From Nonlabens sp. (GTDB lineage: Bacteria > Bacteroidota > Bacteroidia > Flavobacteriales > Flavobacteriaceae), in assembly GCF_018401815.1 (NCBI RefSeq), contig NZ_JAGYKG010000003.1, positions 248,001 to 312,000 of the forward strand: 64,000 nt of DNA, read 5' to 3'. The notes below the pieces were generated by a model, which worked only from the letters and a program-made list of their open reading frames with translations, had not been told where the DNA came from and ran no database searches. This document shows positions 1 to 10,304 of this stretch, one piece after another. Made by a program: the position numbers and the translations under genes. Every line of letters starts with the position of its first letter. The stretch's first letter is position 1.

Positions 1-68
1 AATCATTTGTTATCTTATTGTTGGTTTCTTATGATAACGGGTGTTTAAGAATTCTAGTCTCCTACGTA

Positions 69-87
69 AAAGACGCTTCGTGTCTTT
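69..87. other. small hairpin near left edge
   Basis: AAAGAC and GTCTTT form a 6-bp stem around a 7-nt loop. It lies upstream of a stronger terminator-like hairpin in a gene-free stretch (1-197). It may belong to a transcript entering from the left. Nothing else is recognised in this stretch. Confidence 0.3.
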
Positions 88-134
88 GCTTATTTATTCC
101 CAATAAGTTTTAGGGAGGTGTAGGGTTGTTATAG

Positions 135-178
135 AAGTTGGTGTATGCTCATGCATAAGGCCTAGGATACACCAACTT
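135..178. terminator. terminator-like hairpin 3' of glyA
   Basis: Twelve bases, AAGTTGGTGTAT (135-146), are repeated as the exact reverse complement at 167-178, with a 20-nt loop. On the plus strand the stem is followed by TTATTAATTTTT, so it could end a transcript from the left. On the minus strand it sits just after the glyA stop and could serve that gene too. The long loop makes it less than canonical. Confidence 0.6.
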
Positions 179-197
179 TTATTAATTTTTGGAACAC

Positions 198-1469
198 TTA
201 CTTAAATAGAGGGAAGTTCTTGGCTATTTGGTTCACCTCGTTACCAAGCTCTTCTATTGGTGGGTTTTCTTTATTACTGATACACCTGTCGATAATGTCG
301 ACAATCTTAACCATGTCATTTTCTACAAATCCTCTCGTAGTTATGGCTGCGGTACCCACTCTGATACCACTAGTTACAAATGGAGACTCTGTATCAAAGG
401 GAACCATGTTTTTATTTAATGTGACATGTATTTTACCCAAAAGTTCTTCAGCTTCCTTACCGGTGATTTTTTTATTTCTCAGATCGATCAACATCATGTG
501 ATTATCGGTTCCTCCAGATATGATGTGATAATCTCTTTTTACAAATTCTTGAGCCATCACCTGGGCATTTTTGTTCACCTGATGAATGTATTGTAAAAAC
601 TCATCGGTCAAAGCTTCTTTAAATGCTATTGCCTTTGCTGCAATAATGTGCTCCAATGGTCCCCCTTGATTACCGGGAAATACACCACTGTTTAATAAAC
701 TGGACATCTTTTTAAGTTTTCCATTTTTTAATTTTTCTCCAAATGGATTATCAAAATCTTTCCCCATGATGATGAGACCTCCTCTAGGTCCTCTAAGGGT
801 TTTATGTGTAGTAGTCGTACAAACATGAGCATGTGGTACGGCGTCCATAATGACCCCTTTTGCTATAAGTCCTGCAGGGTGAGCAATATCTGCCAATAGG
901 ATGGCGTTTACTTTGTCTGCAATTTCTCTAAATCTTTTGTAGTCAATGGCTCGGCTATAGGCTGATGCTCCTGCTATAATCAATTTGGGTTGCTCCTTTA
1001 CAGCAATTGCTTCAATTTTATCATAGTCTAATAATCCGGTTTCCTTTTCAACACCGTAAAATGAATTTTTGTAAATTTTTCCAGAAAAATTAACAGGCGA
1101 CCCGTGTGTTAAATGACCACCATGAGAAAGATCAAAACCCAATATTTTATCCCCAGGATTTAAGCAGGCATGATAAACAGCTGTGTTGGCTTGAGAACCC
1201 GAATGAGGTTGAACGTTGGCGTACTCAGCATTAAAAAGCTTTTTAGCTCTTTCAATGGCGATGTTCTCAATTTCATCAACCACTTCACATCCACCATAAT
1301 ACCTTTTACCAGGGTAGCCTTCAGCGTATTTATTAGTTAAAATAGAACCAGCAGCTGCCAGTACATCATCACTTACGTAATTTTCACTAGCAATTAATTC
1401 GATACCTTGTGTTTGACGAATTCTTTCTTTTTCAATAAGATTGAAAATTTCTTGATCCTTATGAGCCAT
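198..1469 (-). CDS. glyA: serine hydroxymethyltransferase
   Basis: This 423-aa cytosolic PLP enzyme interconverts serine plus tetrahydrofolate with glycine plus 5,10-methylene-THF and is the main one-carbon source. The PLP lysine is K223 in [14 protein letters not shown]. The N-terminal ELIASEN and the [12 protein letters not shown] segment are family hallmarks, and the length is normal for bacterial GlyA. The ATG at 1469 is the first start before the conserved N-terminus. The gene is transcribed alone and divergently from fumarylacetoacetase. A TAAATTTG box lies a few bases upstream on the minus strand. Confidence 0.97.
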   Translation of the reverse strand: MAHKDQEIFNLIEKERIRQTQGIELIASENYVSDDVLAAAGSILTNKYAEGYPGKRYYGGCEVVDEIENIAIERAKKLFNAEYANVQPHSGSQANTAVYHACLNPGDKILGFDLSHGGHLTHGSPVNFSGKIYKNSFYGVEKETGLLDYDKIEAIAVKEQPKLIIAGASAYSRAIDYKRFREIADKVNAILLADIAHPAGLIAKGVIMDAVPHAHVCTTTTHKTLRGPRGGLIIMGKDFDNPFGEKLKNGKLKKMSSLLNSGVFPGNQGGPLEHIIAAKAIAFKEALTDEFLQYIHQVNKNAQVMAQEFVKRDYHIISGGTDNHMMLIDLRNKKITGKEAEELLGKIHVTLNKNMVPFDTESPFVTSGIRVGTAAITTRGFVENDMVKIVDIIDRCISNKENPPIEELGNEVNQIAKNFPLFK

Positions 1470-1530
1470 TTTTGAACAAATTTAGATGACAAAAATAAGC
1501 TACTTATGCTATCATCCAATTCTTATATAA

Positions 1531-1538
1531 TATATTTG
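1531..1538 (+). promoter_or_regulatory. putative -7 box (TATATTTG) of fahA
   Basis: TATATTTG matches the Bacteroidetes -7 consensus TAnnTTTG and lies 31 nt before the fahA ATG in the 100-bp divergent glyA/fahA gap. No clear TTTG -33 box was found at the usual distance. Confidence 0.45.
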
Positions 1539-1569
1539 AACATACTTTTTAACAAGAAATCAAGATCAT

Positions 1570-2859
1570 ATGGCTACTAAAACTAACGACCCAAAAAGAA
1601 ACTCTTGGATAGGATATAATAGAGATACTCATTTCCCTATTCAAAATATACCCTTTGGTGTTTTTCTAACTAGAGACAACGTCATTACTATAGGTACCCG
1701 TATTGGTGATTATGCTATTGATTTGGGGGCACTTCAGGAAATGGGCTATTTTGATATGGTGCCTCTTACCGATGATATGTTCATGCAGGATACCTTAAAT
1801 GATTTTATATCAGATGGTAAAAAAACGTGGAGGCTCGTTAGAAATAGAATTGGTGATATTTTCGATAAAAACAATCCCGAATTAAGAGATCATAAAGAAC
1901 ATAGAGATAGAATTATTTTTGCTATGGACGAAGTGGAAATGCAACTACCTGTGCTTATAGGTGATTATACCGACTTCTATAGCAGTAAAGAGCACGCCAC
2001 TAATGTAGGTACCATGTTCAGAGATCCAGATAATGCGTTGCTGCCTAATTGGTTGCATATGCCTGTAGCGTACCACGGGAGATCCAGTTCCATCATTCCA
2101 TCAAATATTCCTATTCATAGGCCACAAGGTCAAACCATTACTGCTGGTTCAGACCAGCCTGTTTTTGGCCCTTCTAAGCTGCTTGATTTTGAGTTGGAAA
2201 TGGCTTTTATCACCACAGATGCTAATAGCTTAGGACATCCCATTCCCGTAAAGGAGGCCGAAGATTATATTTTTGGTATGGTAATGCTTAATGACTGGAG
2301 TGCTAGGGATATTCAAAAATGGGAATATGTGCCATTAGGGCCCTTTCTTGCAAAAAATTTCGCGAGTGCTATTTCTCCATGGATCGTAACTTTAGAAGCT
2401 TTAGAACCTTTTAGAACAGAAAGTCCTAAAAGAGAAAGGCCTGTATTGGATTATCTGGATTCTAAAAAGAACAGTAGTTTTGATATTCATCTAGAAGTAG
2501 ACATCACTCCTCAACAAGGCCGACCTACCACCGTATGTAAATCTAATTTTAAACACCTGTACTGGAACATCTCTCAACAATTAGCGCATCATACTGTAAA
2601 CGGCTGTCCAGTTAATAGTGGTGATTTGATGGGTAGCGGAACTATTTCGGGTCCGACACCAGATTCTTATGGTTCGATGTTAGAGTTGAGTTGGAGAGGA
2701 GAAAAACCAGTCCAGCTTAATGACGGCACAGAACGCAGGTTTATTGAAGATTACGATACGGTAACCATGAGAGGGTATTGCCACAAAGGAGATTTAAGAA
2801 TCGGATTTGGAGAAGTGTCCAATAAGATCCTGCCTGTATATCAGCCTAAATCTAAATAA
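1570..2859 (+). CDS. fahA: fumarylacetoacetase
   Basis: This 429-aa enzyme performs the last step of tyrosine catabolism, hydrolysing 4-fumarylacetoacetate to fumarate and acetoacetate. By alignment with the mammalian enzyme from memory, the metal/active-site residues are present: D135 in DYTDFYSSKEH, H142, E208 and E210 in FELE, and the aspartate in LNDWSARD. The motifs WLHMPVAYHGR and GSGTISGP also fit. No other tyrosine-degradation gene (hmgA, hpd) lies nearby. A lipoprotein gene begins on the base after its stop codon, so the two are probably co-transcribed. Confidence 0.95.
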   Translation: MATKTNDPKRNSWIGYNRDTHFPIQNIPFGVFLTRDNVITIGTRIGDYAIDLGALQEMGYFDMVPLTDDMFMQDTLNDFISDGKKTWRLVRNRIGDIFDKNNPELRDHKEHRDRIIFAMDEVEMQLPVLIGDYTDFYSSKEHATNVGTMFRDPDNALLPNWLHMPVAYHGRSSSIIPSNIPIHRPQGQTITAGSDQPVFGPSKLLDFELEMAFITTDANSLGHPIPVKEAEDYIFGMVMLNDWSARDIQKWEYVPLGPFLAKNFASAISPWIVTLEALEPFRTESPKRERPVLDYLDSKKNSSFDIHLEVDITPQQGRPTTVCKSNFKHLYWNISQQLAHHTVNGCPVNSGDLMGSGTISGPTPDSYGSMLELSWRGEKPVQLNDGTERRFIEDYDTVTMRGYCHKGDLRIGFGEVSNKILPVYQPKSK

Positions 2860-4044
2860 ATGAAAAGAGTATGCATCCTTTTAGCTGTTGTCATCTTTGA
2901 AGTTTCCTGCAGTAGCGTTAAAAAAACAGAAATCGCTATCAATGAAGGGGATTACGATCAGGCGATCAACATTGCCGTAGATAACTTAGTGTCGGGTAAG
3001 AACTCCAAAAGAAATCAAGAGGTTATCCCACTTCTAGAGAGGGCGTTTAAAAAAGCAACAGAACAAGATCAAATGCAACTTAAAAGATGGCAATTAGATC
3101 CTAATCCTGCGGTGTTAGAACCTATTTATGAAACCTATCTAAGAATGGATAGGCGACAAAATAGAATACGGCCCCTATTACCACTTCAAGTATTAAATCT
3201 TAATCGAGTAGCGCTATTTGAGTTTCAAGATTATAATTCAGAGATTTTATCTTCTAGAATGATTCTCAGTGATTATTTATTGGATACTTCTAAAAAAGCG
3301 TTGGCAGTTGCTAACATAATGGAATCTAGAAAGGTGTATAATGATCTTAAGTATTTGGATAAGATCAATCCTAACTTTAGAGATACACGCGCTTTGATAC
3401 AACAAGCCTTAGAACAAGGAACACATTACATACTTGTAGGGTTGCAAAATCAGTCAGAGACGGTATTGCCCGTAAGGCTAGAGGAAGAATTACTCAATTT
3501 TTCGACGTATGGTATTAATGATCAGTGGACCCAATATCATAACAATAAGATCAATGCGCTAGATTACGATTATCATCTGGACATCATCATCGATAGAATT
3601 GTTGTTTCTCCCGAGCAGGTACTTCAAAAAGAATTGGTAAAGGAAAAAGAAATCAAAGACGGCTTTATTTATGAGTATGATGCTAACGGAAATGTTAAAA
3701 AAGATAGTCTTGGAAATGATATTAAAAAAGACAAATTCATAACAATCAAGGCAAATGTGATTCAAAACACCCAATTAAAGGAATCTAACGTCAATGCAAT
3801 AGTTCAATTAAAAGATAAAAGAACACTTCAAATTGTAGATCGATTCCCAGTGAGCAGTAGTTTTGTGTTTACCTATATGTATGGTTCCGTATATGGTGAC
3901 AGAAGGGCTTTGGAGGCAAATTACCTAGAGACTCTGAATCCGCAATCGGTGAACTTCCCACCAGATGAACAAATGGTTTATGATACAGGAGAAGACCTTA
4001 AGTTCAAGATAAAACAGATTTTAAATAGGCTGCAGTACCATTAG
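2860..4044 (+). CDS. predicted lipoprotein with TPR-like start
   Basis: A 394-aa protein with a short hydrophobic leader ending in a lipobox-like VSC (Cys at about residue 17), so it is probably lipidated and exported. Residues about 25-50 (NEGDYDQAINIAVDNL) look like one tetratricopeptide helix pair. The rest is charged and has no motif I recognise; it resembles Bacteroidetes conserved hypothetical lipoproteins. It abuts fahA with no gap, so translation is probably coupled, but no functional link to tyrosine breakdown is evident. Confidence 0.75.
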   Translation: MKRVCILLAVVIFEVSCSSVKKTEIAINEGDYDQAINIAVDNLVSGKNSKRNQEVIPLLERAFKKATEQDQMQLKRWQLDPNPAVLEPIYETYLRMDRRQNRIRPLLPLQVLNLNRVALFEFQDYNSEILSSRMILSDYLLDTSKKALAVANIMESRKVYNDLKYLDKINPNFRDTRALIQQALEQGTHYILVGLQNQSETVLPVRLEEELLNFSTYGINDQWTQYHNNKINALDYDYHLDIIIDRIVVSPEQVLQKELVKEKEIKDGFIYEYDANGNVKKDSLGNDIKKDKFITIKANVIQNTQLKESNVNAIVQLKDKRTLQIVDRFPVSSSFVFTYMYGSVYGDRRALEANYLETLNPQSVNFPPDEQMVYDTGEDLKFKIKQILNRLQYH

Positions 4045-4055
4045 CTTGGTGATTC

Positions 4056-4071
4056 CGCTTTCGCGAAAGCG
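4056..4071. repeat. CGCTTTCGCGAAAGCG palindrome, copy 1
   Basis: Perfect 16-bp palindrome located 12 bp after the lipoprotein stop codon and followed by AGCTAAAAAG. It is one of nine copies of the core GCTTTCGCGAAAGC in the window. Intergenic copy. Confidence 0.9.
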
Positions 4072-4130
4072 AGCTAAAAAGAAAGATCACATCCATGGCA
4101 GTCTTAAGAAATACTTCACAATTCAACTCC

Positions 4131-4138
4131 TATCTTTG
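4131..4138 (+). promoter_or_regulatory. putative -7 box (TATCTTTG) of bshC
   Basis: TATCTTTG fits TAnnTTTG and ends 16 nt before the bshC ATG at 4155. This is a typical placement for a Bacteroidetes promoter with a short leader. No -33 box was confirmed. Confidence 0.5.
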
Positions 4139-4154
4139 AAAAGATCCAAAATCA

Positions 4155-5753
4155 ATGAGCTTGAACCATAAACCTTATCAATCTATTAAACATTTCTCTG
4201 CGTTACTGTCAGATTATCTCGATGAAAAGGAGCTGTTAAAATCATTGTATCACAGGTTTCCTAAAATAGAGAACTTTAACGATCAGATTTTAGAAAAACA
4301 ATCTGAGTGGAGCAATTCACAGGAAAAGAGAGAACTCTTATCTGACGTATTATTAGATCAATATGCGTTTATTGAGGATAAGCAGGAGAGTATTCAAAAT
4401 ATAACATTACTTAGGGATCAAGCAACCTATACCGTAACTACTGGACATCAACTTAATTTGTTCACCGGGCCGTTGTATTTTTTGTACAAGATTATTTCGA
4501 CCATTAATTTATGTCAACAACTTCAACAGGAGTATCCTGCTTTTCATTTTGTACCTGTCTACTGGATGGCTACCGAAGATCATGATTTTGAAGAGATACA
4601 GTATTTTAATTATAGTGACAAAAAAGTAGTTTACAATCGTGAGGCCACAGGTGGAGTAGGAAGGTTATCTACTGACGGATTAGAGGATGTTTTGGCTGTC
4701 TTTAAAGATCTTTTAGGAAAACATGATCACGCTCTAGAGGTGTTAAGCCTTTTTAAAAAAGGATATGTAGAACATAAAAACCTTGCAGATGCTACTAGAG
4801 CGATCGCCCATGAATTGTTTAAAAAAGAAGGTTTGGTGATCATCGATGCCGATAATGAGCGGTTGAAGTCCCTAGCAATACCTTATTTTAAAGAAGAGCT
4901 GGTTTCAAAAGCTAGTTTTAATGCAGTTAGTAAAACACTAGAAACCTGGCCAGATCAATATAAAGTACAAGTCAATCCTCGAGAGATCAATTTATTTTAT
5001 TTGACAGGCGACTATCGCAAACGCATTATAGAAAAGGATGGGACCTACCATATAGACGAAATAGGAATAAGCTTTACCCAAGATGAAATTCTTAAAGAAT
5101 TAGAAACCTACCCAGAACGTTTTTCGCCTAATGTCATTATGAGGCCTCTTTATCAAGAAGTAATACTACCTAATTTATGCTACATAGGTGGAGGAGGCGA
5201 AATAGCGTATTGGTTAGAATTAAAAGGGTATTTCGATTCACTACAAGTTACCTTTCCGATCTTATTATTGCGCAACTCAGCTCTTTTAATAACAAATAAG
5301 CAATTGGATAAGTTGGAGAAGATGTCATTAGAAGTTTGGGATCTTTTTGAAGAAGATCACACGATCACCAACCAACTTACTCATAAAATCAGCGCTATAG
5401 AAATTGATTTTTCTGAGCAGAAGCAGCATTTAAAGCAACAATTTGTTGCGCTTCACCAGCTAGCAACTCAAACAGACCCCTCGTTTGAAAATGCAGTAAA
5501 AGCTCAAGAGCACAAGCAAATAAAGGGGTTAGAACATTTGGAAAACAGGCTGTTAAAGGCTCAAAAACGCCAATTACAGGACCATCTAGAAAGAGCACTA
5601 CAGCTTAAAAAAGAACTTTTCCCTAACGGTAGTTTACAAGAAAGGCACACTAATTTCTCTGTTTTGTATCAAGAATACGGACCAGAATTTATCCATAACC
5701 TCAAAGAACATTTAGATCCGCTAGATTTAAGATTTACCCTTATTCAACTTTAA
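4155..5753 (+). CDS. bshC: bacillithiol synthase, cysteine-adding enzyme BshC
   Basis: This 532-aa protein matches BshC, which adds cysteine to glucosaminyl-malate in the last step of bacillithiol synthesis. Family motifs seen are TVTTGHQLNLFTGPLYFLYK (about 94-113), VPVYWMATEDHDFEEI and MRPLYQEVILPNLCYIGGGG. A charged helical stretch (about 400-500) fits the family's coiled-coil C-terminus. The length is normal. bshA and bshB are not in the window. The gene stands alone between the lipoprotein and guaA. Confidence 0.93.
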   Translation: MSLNHKPYQSIKHFSALLSDYLDEKELLKSLYHRFPKIENFNDQILEKQSEWSNSQEKRELLSDVLLDQYAFIEDKQESIQNITLLRDQATYTVTTGHQLNLFTGPLYFLYKIISTINLCQQLQQEYPAFHFVPVYWMATEDHDFEEIQYFNYSDKKVVYNREATGGVGRLSTDGLEDVLAVFKDLLGKHDHALEVLSLFKKGYVEHKNLADATRAIAHELFKKEGLVIIDADNERLKSLAIPYFKEELVSKASFNAVSKTLETWPDQYKVQVNPREINLFYLTGDYRKRIIEKDGTYHIDEIGISFTQDEILKELETYPERFSPNVIMRPLYQEVILPNLCYIGGGGEIAYWLELKGYFDSLQVTFPILLLRNSALLITNKQLDKLEKMSLEVWDLFEEDHTITNQLTHKISAIEIDFSEQKQHLKQQFVALHQLATQTDPSFENAVKAQEHKQIKGLEHLENRLLKAQKRQLQDHLERALQLKKELFPNGSLQERHTNFSVLYQEYGPEFIHNLKEHLDPLDLRFTLIQL

Positions 5754-5852
5754 TTGACGCACCACTTCTGTGCCTATTGAACTGGGTAAAATTCTTTTGA
5801 AAACACGTTAACAAAAGTGTTTGACATCTATAGGGTTTAGTTATTAAAAAAG

Positions 5853-5860
5853 TAAATTTG
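5853..5860 (+). promoter_or_regulatory. TAAATTTG box directly before guaA
   Basis: TAAATTTG matches the Bacteroidetes -7 consensus but ends only 3 nt before the guaA ATG at 5864. If it is active, the transcript would be almost or completely leaderless, or would start inside the coding region. Confidence 0.4.
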
Positions 5861-5863
5861 CTC

Positions 5864-7396
5864 ATGCAACACGACAAGATATTAATAGTAGACTTTGGAT
5901 CGCAATACACGCAGCTCATTGCGCGCAGAATAAGAGAGTTAAACATCTATTCGGAAATCCATCCCTTCAATAAAGTACCATCTAACCTAGATGACTATAA
6001 AGCAATAATTCTTTCTGGAAGCCCTATGTCGGTTAGGTCTGAAGCCGCTTTCCATATCGATTTGAATGAGATAAGGGGCAAGAAACCACTTTTAGGTGTT
6101 TGTTATGGAGCACAGTATTTGGCTCATTTTCACGGTGGAGAGGTCGGTGCTTCCAGCACCAGAGAATACGGGCGTGCCAATCTTTCTTTTATCCAAGAAG
6201 ATCCATTTTTAGAAGGAATAGAAGTGGGAAGTCAGGTGTGGATGAGCCATAGCGATACCATTAAAAGATTGCCAGAAAATAGTGTGTTACTGGCGAGTAC
6301 GCATGATGTTCAAAATGCGGCCTATAAAATGGAGGGGGAAATGACTTATGCGATACAGTTCCATCCCGAAGTGTATCACTCTACTGATGGAAAAAAGTTA
6401 TTAGAAAATTTCTTAATCAATATTGCTCACGTAACTGCAGACTGGACACCTGATAGTTTTGTTGAAGAAACCGTAGAAAAATTACAAAATCAACTTGGTG
6501 AAGATCGTGTTGTCTTAGGGCTTTCTGGAGGAGTAGATTCTTCGGTAGCAGCCATGTTACTGCATAAAGCTATAGGTAAAAACCTCTATTGCATATTTGT
6601 GAATAACGGTTTGTTGCGTAAAAATGAATTCACTCAGGTGCTTCAACAATATGAAGGTATGGGTTTGAATGTAAAAGGAGTTGATGCTTCGGCACGATTT
6701 ATGGAGGCTCTGGCTGGAGAAAGTGATCCAGAATTAAAACGCAAAGCTATAGGACGTGTTTTTATTGAAGTTTTTGATGATGAAGCACATGAAGTCAAAG
6801 ATGTAACTTGGCTTGCTCAAGGTACTATTTATCCAGACGTCATTGAAAGTGTCAGTGCCACTGGAGGTCCTAGCGCTACCATTAAATCACATCATAACGT
6901 AGGTGGGTTGCCTGATTTTATGAAGCTTAAAATTGTAGAACCTTTAAAGGCATTGTTTAAAGATGAAGTACGTCGAGTAGGGAAGTCTTTGGGAATGGCG
7001 GCAGAACTTTTAGGAAGACATCCTTTTCCAGGACCAGGTCTTGCCATTAGAATATTAGGAGACATCACGCCAGAAAAAGTAAGCATCCTACAAGAAGTAG
7101 ATGCCGTTTTTATCAATAACCTTAAAAAATGGGACCTATACGATAAGGTATGGCAGGCAGGTGCTATTCTCTTACCGGTCAATAGTGTAGGAGTTATGGG
7201 AGATGAACGAACCTATGAAAAATGTGTAGCTCTTAGAGCTGTTGAGAGTACCGATGGAATGACTGCTGACTGGGTGAACCTACCTTATGAATTTTTACAA
7301 GCCACTAGTAATGAAATAATAAATAAGGTAAAAGGCGTTAATAGAGTGGTGTATGACATCAGTTCAAAACCACCAGCAACTATAGAATGGGAATAA
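5864..7396 (+). CDS. guaA: GMP synthase (glutamine-hydrolysing)
   Basis: This 510-aa cytosolic enzyme aminates XMP to GMP using glutamine and ATP. The class I glutamine amidotransferase domain has C80 ([10 protein letters not shown]), H167 and E169 (QFHPEV). The ATP pyrophosphatase domain has SGGVDSS at 221-227, and the C-terminal dimerisation part carries [16 protein letters not shown] place the start at the ATG at 5864 ([14 protein letters not shown]); an upstream in-frame TTG at 5858 would overlap the promoter-like box. It is closely followed (7 nt) by the LysM gene. Confidence 0.97.
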   Translation: MQHDKILIVDFGSQYTQLIARRIRELNIYSEIHPFNKVPSNLDDYKAIILSGSPMSVRSEAAFHIDLNEIRGKKPLLGVCYGAQYLAHFHGGEVGASSTREYGRANLSFIQEDPFLEGIEVGSQVWMSHSDTIKRLPENSVLLASTHDVQNAAYKMEGEMTYAIQFHPEVYHSTDGKKLLENFLINIAHVTADWTPDSFVEETVEKLQNQLGEDRVVLGLSGGVDSSVAAMLLHKAIGKNLYCIFVNNGLLRKNEFTQVLQQYEGMGLNVKGVDASARFMEALAGESDPELKRKAIGRVFIEVFDDEAHEVKDVTWLAQGTIYPDVIESVSATGGPSATIKSHHNVGGLPDFMKLKIVEPLKALFKDEVRRVGKSLGMAAELLGRHPFPGPGLAIRILGDITPEKVSILQEVDAVFINNLKKWDLYDKVWQAGAILLPVNSVGVMGDERTYEKCVALRAVESTDGMTADWVNLPYEFLQATSNEIINKVKGVNRVVYDISSKPPATIEWE

Positions 7397-7403
7397 TAAG
7401 AAT

Positions 7404-9365
7404 ATGAAATATATAGTAGTTATCGTTTGTATGTGTTTCGCTTTCGCGAAAGCGAATGCCGCATGCATGCAAAATTACCAACAGCATATTGTAGCGCAAG
7501 GGGAAACGATTTATACACTAACAAGAATGTATAAGGTCACTTCTCAAGACTTGTTATCGCTTAATCCAGATTTAAAATCTGGATTGAAATATGGTCAAGT
7601 CCTTTTAATTCCAGCTCCAAATAAGGTGCTTACACAACGTAAAATTAAAAAGTATAAGAGTCACCATGTAGGTCGTAAAGAAACGCTATACAGCCTTTCT
7701 AAAAAATATGAAATAACAGAGCTCGATATTAAAGAATCGAATAAAGAACTGTATTCTAACCCCCTGAGAAAAGGAGATCGCATTCAAATACCGGTTTTTG
7801 AAGATGTAGAAATTTCCCTGTCTAAAATCAAAGAAGTGGTATCAGATCCTGCAAACTTACCAGACGGTAAGTACCTAGTGAAGCCAAGCGAGGGAATGTA
7901 TCGCATCGCTTCTAAATATGGTATTAAAGTAGATTCCCTTCACCAACTCAACCCAGAAGTAGGGGCTTTAAGACCTGGGATGATATTAAATGTACCTAAG
8001 AATGTTTCTTTGATTACTTCAGAGGATAAGGACAATCAAGGGCCGGTAACACCAGCTATTGAAGATAATCAAATGATGCAATATGTGCTACCTAATAACA
8101 TGAGTATGTATTTGCTTAAAAAGGTAGCCGGTGTAAGTGAAGATTCTTTGATCTCTCTGAATCCACAATTAAAGGAAGGACTACAAGAGGGGATGAGCGT
8201 TACTATTCCTAATCCTAACTATGGAAAGGTCACAGATTTGAAACTAGAGACTTCTGGCGTTGCTAGGTTAGTAGATAGTTTGAACAATTTTAAAAAGCAG
8301 CGACTTGCCATCATGCTTCCCTTCTCTCTCCAAAAAATAGACGAAACCACTAGTGATCGAGATAACTTAAAAAGCGATCGTACGATGCGTATTGCACTAG
8401 ATTTTTACAGTGGTTTGAAGATCGCGATTGACAGTGCCAATGCTTTGGGAATACCTGTTATTTATGACGTTTTTGATACTCAAAAAAATATTCAAACCAC
8501 TCAGAATATTTTAAAACAAACTGATTTTACCGAATATAACACTGTCATTGGCCCTTTGATGTCTGTTAATGTGGTAGAAACCGCCAAGGAGCTAAAGGAT
8601 AAAGGTATTCCTGTTATTTCTCCCTTAACCAATACAGAAGTTAGGTTATACCGCAATCTGTTTCAAGCACGACCTAGTGACCAGGTGCTCAAGGAAAAAC
8701 TCCAAGAGTATTTGGCAACATATGCTGTGGGTAAGAACGTTATTATCATTACTGATAACGATCGTCCCGAACTTAAAAAGGAATTTACCTCGATCTTACC
8801 CGGTGCAACCGTCTTAGTTCCCAATACAGACAAAAACTATATTTATAGTGCGGAATATAGTAAAAAATTAAAATCAGACACAGAAAATGTTATTGTACTA
8901 GCTATAGAAAATGAGGTTTTAATTACCGATGCGGTAGTAAATTATGCTGCAAAAACAGCTGCCTATCAAATAACCATGTTTGGTTTAGAGAATTTTGAAG
9001 ATATGGGCTTATCTAACACAAAATTAGCGAGTCTTAATTATATATTTCCCCGCATGTTTAAAGAAAGCGATACTACCAACTCCTTTATCGAGAAGTATGT
9101 TTCCATTCATAAGATCACCCCTAACTCTTATGCAACAAGAGGTTTTGATGTAACACTTGATGTTATTTTTAGGCAAGCAAGCGCCGCTGATTTATATGAA
9201 AGCGCCTTTATAAATGCTAAAACGCAGATGACCGAGAATAAATTTGATTATTCCAAAAAGTTCTTTTCTGGGTTTTACAATGATGCTATTTATATGTTAC
9301 AATATCAAGAAGACCTGAGTATAAAAGAGCTACATATTAATGGATTACAAAAGAATTATAAGTAA
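7404..9365 (+). CDS. secreted LysM protein with periplasmic-binding-like domain
   Basis: This 653-aa protein has a signal peptide (residues 1-20, ending ANAA) and about four LysM-like modules (approximately 25-72, 85-131, 160-198, 227-269), marked by the pattern Y-x-L-x-x-K/R-Y-x-x-x-x-x-x-L-x-x-x-N. From about residue 295 comes an LpoA/ABC-solute-binding (type 1) fold, seen as RLAIMLPFSL, DFYSGLKIAIDSA and VIGPLMS. This pattern in Bacteroidetes suggests an envelope protein that binds peptidoglycan; a link to cell-wall synthase activation is only inferred by analogy with LpoA. The signal peptide encodes one copy of the window-wide palindrome (FAFAKA). The stop overlaps the OsmC start by one base. 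Confidence 0.85.
   Translation: MKYIVVIVCMCFAFAKANAACMQNYQQHIVAQGETIYTLTRMYKVTSQDLLSLNPDLKSGLKYGQVLLIPAPNKVLTQRKIKKYKSHHVGRKETLYSLSKKYEITELDIKESNKELYSNPLRKGDRIQIPVFEDVEISLSKIKEVVSDPANLPDGKYLVKPSEGMYRIASKYGIKVDSLHQLNPEVGALRPGMILNVPKNVSLITSEDKDNQGPVTPAIEDNQMMQYVLPNNMSMYLLKKVAGVSEDSLISLNPQLKEGLQEGMSVTIPNPNYGKVTDLKLETSGVARLVDSLNNFKKQRLAIMLPFSLQKIDETTSDRDNLKSDRTMRIALDFYSGLKIAIDSANALGIPVIYDVFDTQKNIQTTQNILKQTDFTEYNTVIGPLMSVNVVETAKELKDKGIPVISPLTNTEVRLYRNLFQARPSDQVLKEKLQEYLATYAVGKNVIIITDNDRPELKKEFTSILPGATVLVPNTDKNYIYSAEYSKKLKSDTENVIVLAIENEVLITDAVVNYAAKTAAYQITMFGLENFEDMGLSNTKLASLNYIFPRMFKESDTTNSFIEKYVSIHKITPNSYATRGFDVTLDVIFRQASAADLYESAFINAKTQMTENKFDYSKKFFSGFYNDAIYMLQYQEDLSIKELHINGLQKNYK
7439..7454. repeat. 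CGCTTTCGCGAAAGCG palindrome, copy 2 (in signal peptide)
   Basis: Perfect 16-bp copy inside the LysM gene. It is read as codons for A-F-A-K-A in the signal peptide, and the reading frame is undisturbed. Confidence 0.9.
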
Positions 9366-9766
9366 TGACTTCTATTGTAACCTATCAAGGTGATCTTAGG
9401 TGTGAATCAACCCATTTAAAAAGTGGTGATTCCTTTACTACCGATGCTCCTTTGGATAATCATGGCAAAGGTGAAGCTTTTTCTCCTACAGATACTGTAG
9501 CAACAGCTCTAGCAAGTTGTATGCTCACTGTAATGGCTATTAAAGCAGAAGAATTGGGAGTGAACCTTCTTGGGAGTGCGGCAAAAGTGACCAAATTCAT
9601 GTCGTCAAGTCCTCGTCGTATTGCTCAAATAGATGTGGAACTGGAGATGAAGGGAACTTGTGATCAAAGGACACAATTGATATTAGAACGAGTGGCAAAT
9701 ACGTGTCCAGTGCTTAATAGCTTGCATCCTGAATTGATTAAAAATATTATTTTTAATTGGGGTTAA
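9365..9766 (+). CDS. OsmC family peroxiredoxin-like protein
   Basis: A 133-aa OsmC/Ohr-family protein, a class that reduces organic hydroperoxides using two cysteines. Both are present: C52 in ALASCMLTVMAIK and C114 in NTCPVL. An R in the N-terminal strand region (LRCES) may correspond to the family arginine. It begins on the last base of the LysM stop codon (TAATG), so translation is probably coupled. The substrate cannot be set from sequence; it is more YhfA-like than Ohr-like by overall feel. Confidence 0.88.
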   Translation: MTSIVTYQGDLRCESTHLKSGDSFTTDAPLDNHGKGEAFSPTDTVATALASCMLTVMAIKAEELGVNLLGSAAKVTKFMSSSPRRIAQIDVELEMKGTCDQRTQLILERVANTCPVLNSLHPELIKNIIFNWG

Positions 9767-10300
9767 ATGAACGTAGTACTTTTTTGTTTTTCATTCGTTC
9801 TCTTTTTCTTTACTGATCCAGTAGAAAAATTCACTTATAAAGAACGCCCACAACTTTCTTGGAGTGATTTTAAAGGACTACCACCCCAAAATACATCACA
9901 TGCTGCTAGTGTCAATAGCGGAATAAGCTACCTTCTTACCACCACAAAAAGTGACGGGGACTTATTGATTGATGTAGCTGTCACCACTAGCTTCTATCCT
10001 CAACTGAGCTGGAAAAAGAATAGCAATGAAAACAATCCCAGCCTTTTAAAACACGAACAGGTGCACTGGGATATTTCAGAATTATATGCTCGGAAACTAA
10101 GAGCCGCCTACAAAAAGTATATTCCCAAAAAAAATATAAAGAAGGAAGTTGATGGAATATTTCAAAAATTGGAAAACGAACGTCAGCAAACACAACATGC
10201 TTATGACCGAGCAACTAAGCATGGATTACTAAAAGAGGCACAAGAAAAATGGTCTGCTCAAATTAGAGAAGAACTTTTTAAAACCAGCTTAGAAGCTTAG
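9767..10300 (+). CDS. DUF922-type putative zinc protease
   Basis: A 177-aa protein with a hydrophobic N-terminus (residues 1-16), probably a signal or anchor. The LSWSDFKGLPP segment (30-40) and the HEQVHWDI zinc-binding motif (H96, E97, H100) match the DUF922 family, predicted metal-dependent proteases. The C-terminus is a charged helix. It starts on the base after the OsmC stop and so probably forms the end of the guaA-LysM-OsmC run. No substrate is known. Confidence 0.75.
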   Translation: MNVVLFCFSFVLFFFTDPVEKFTYKERPQLSWSDFKGLPPQNTSHAASVNSGISYLLTTTKSDGDLLIDVAVTTSFYPQLSWKKNSNENNPSLLKHEQVHWDISELYARKLRAAYKKYIPKKNIKKEVDGIFQKLENERQQTQHAYDRATKHGLLKEAQEKWSAQIREELFKTSLEA

Positions 10301-10304
10301 GGTA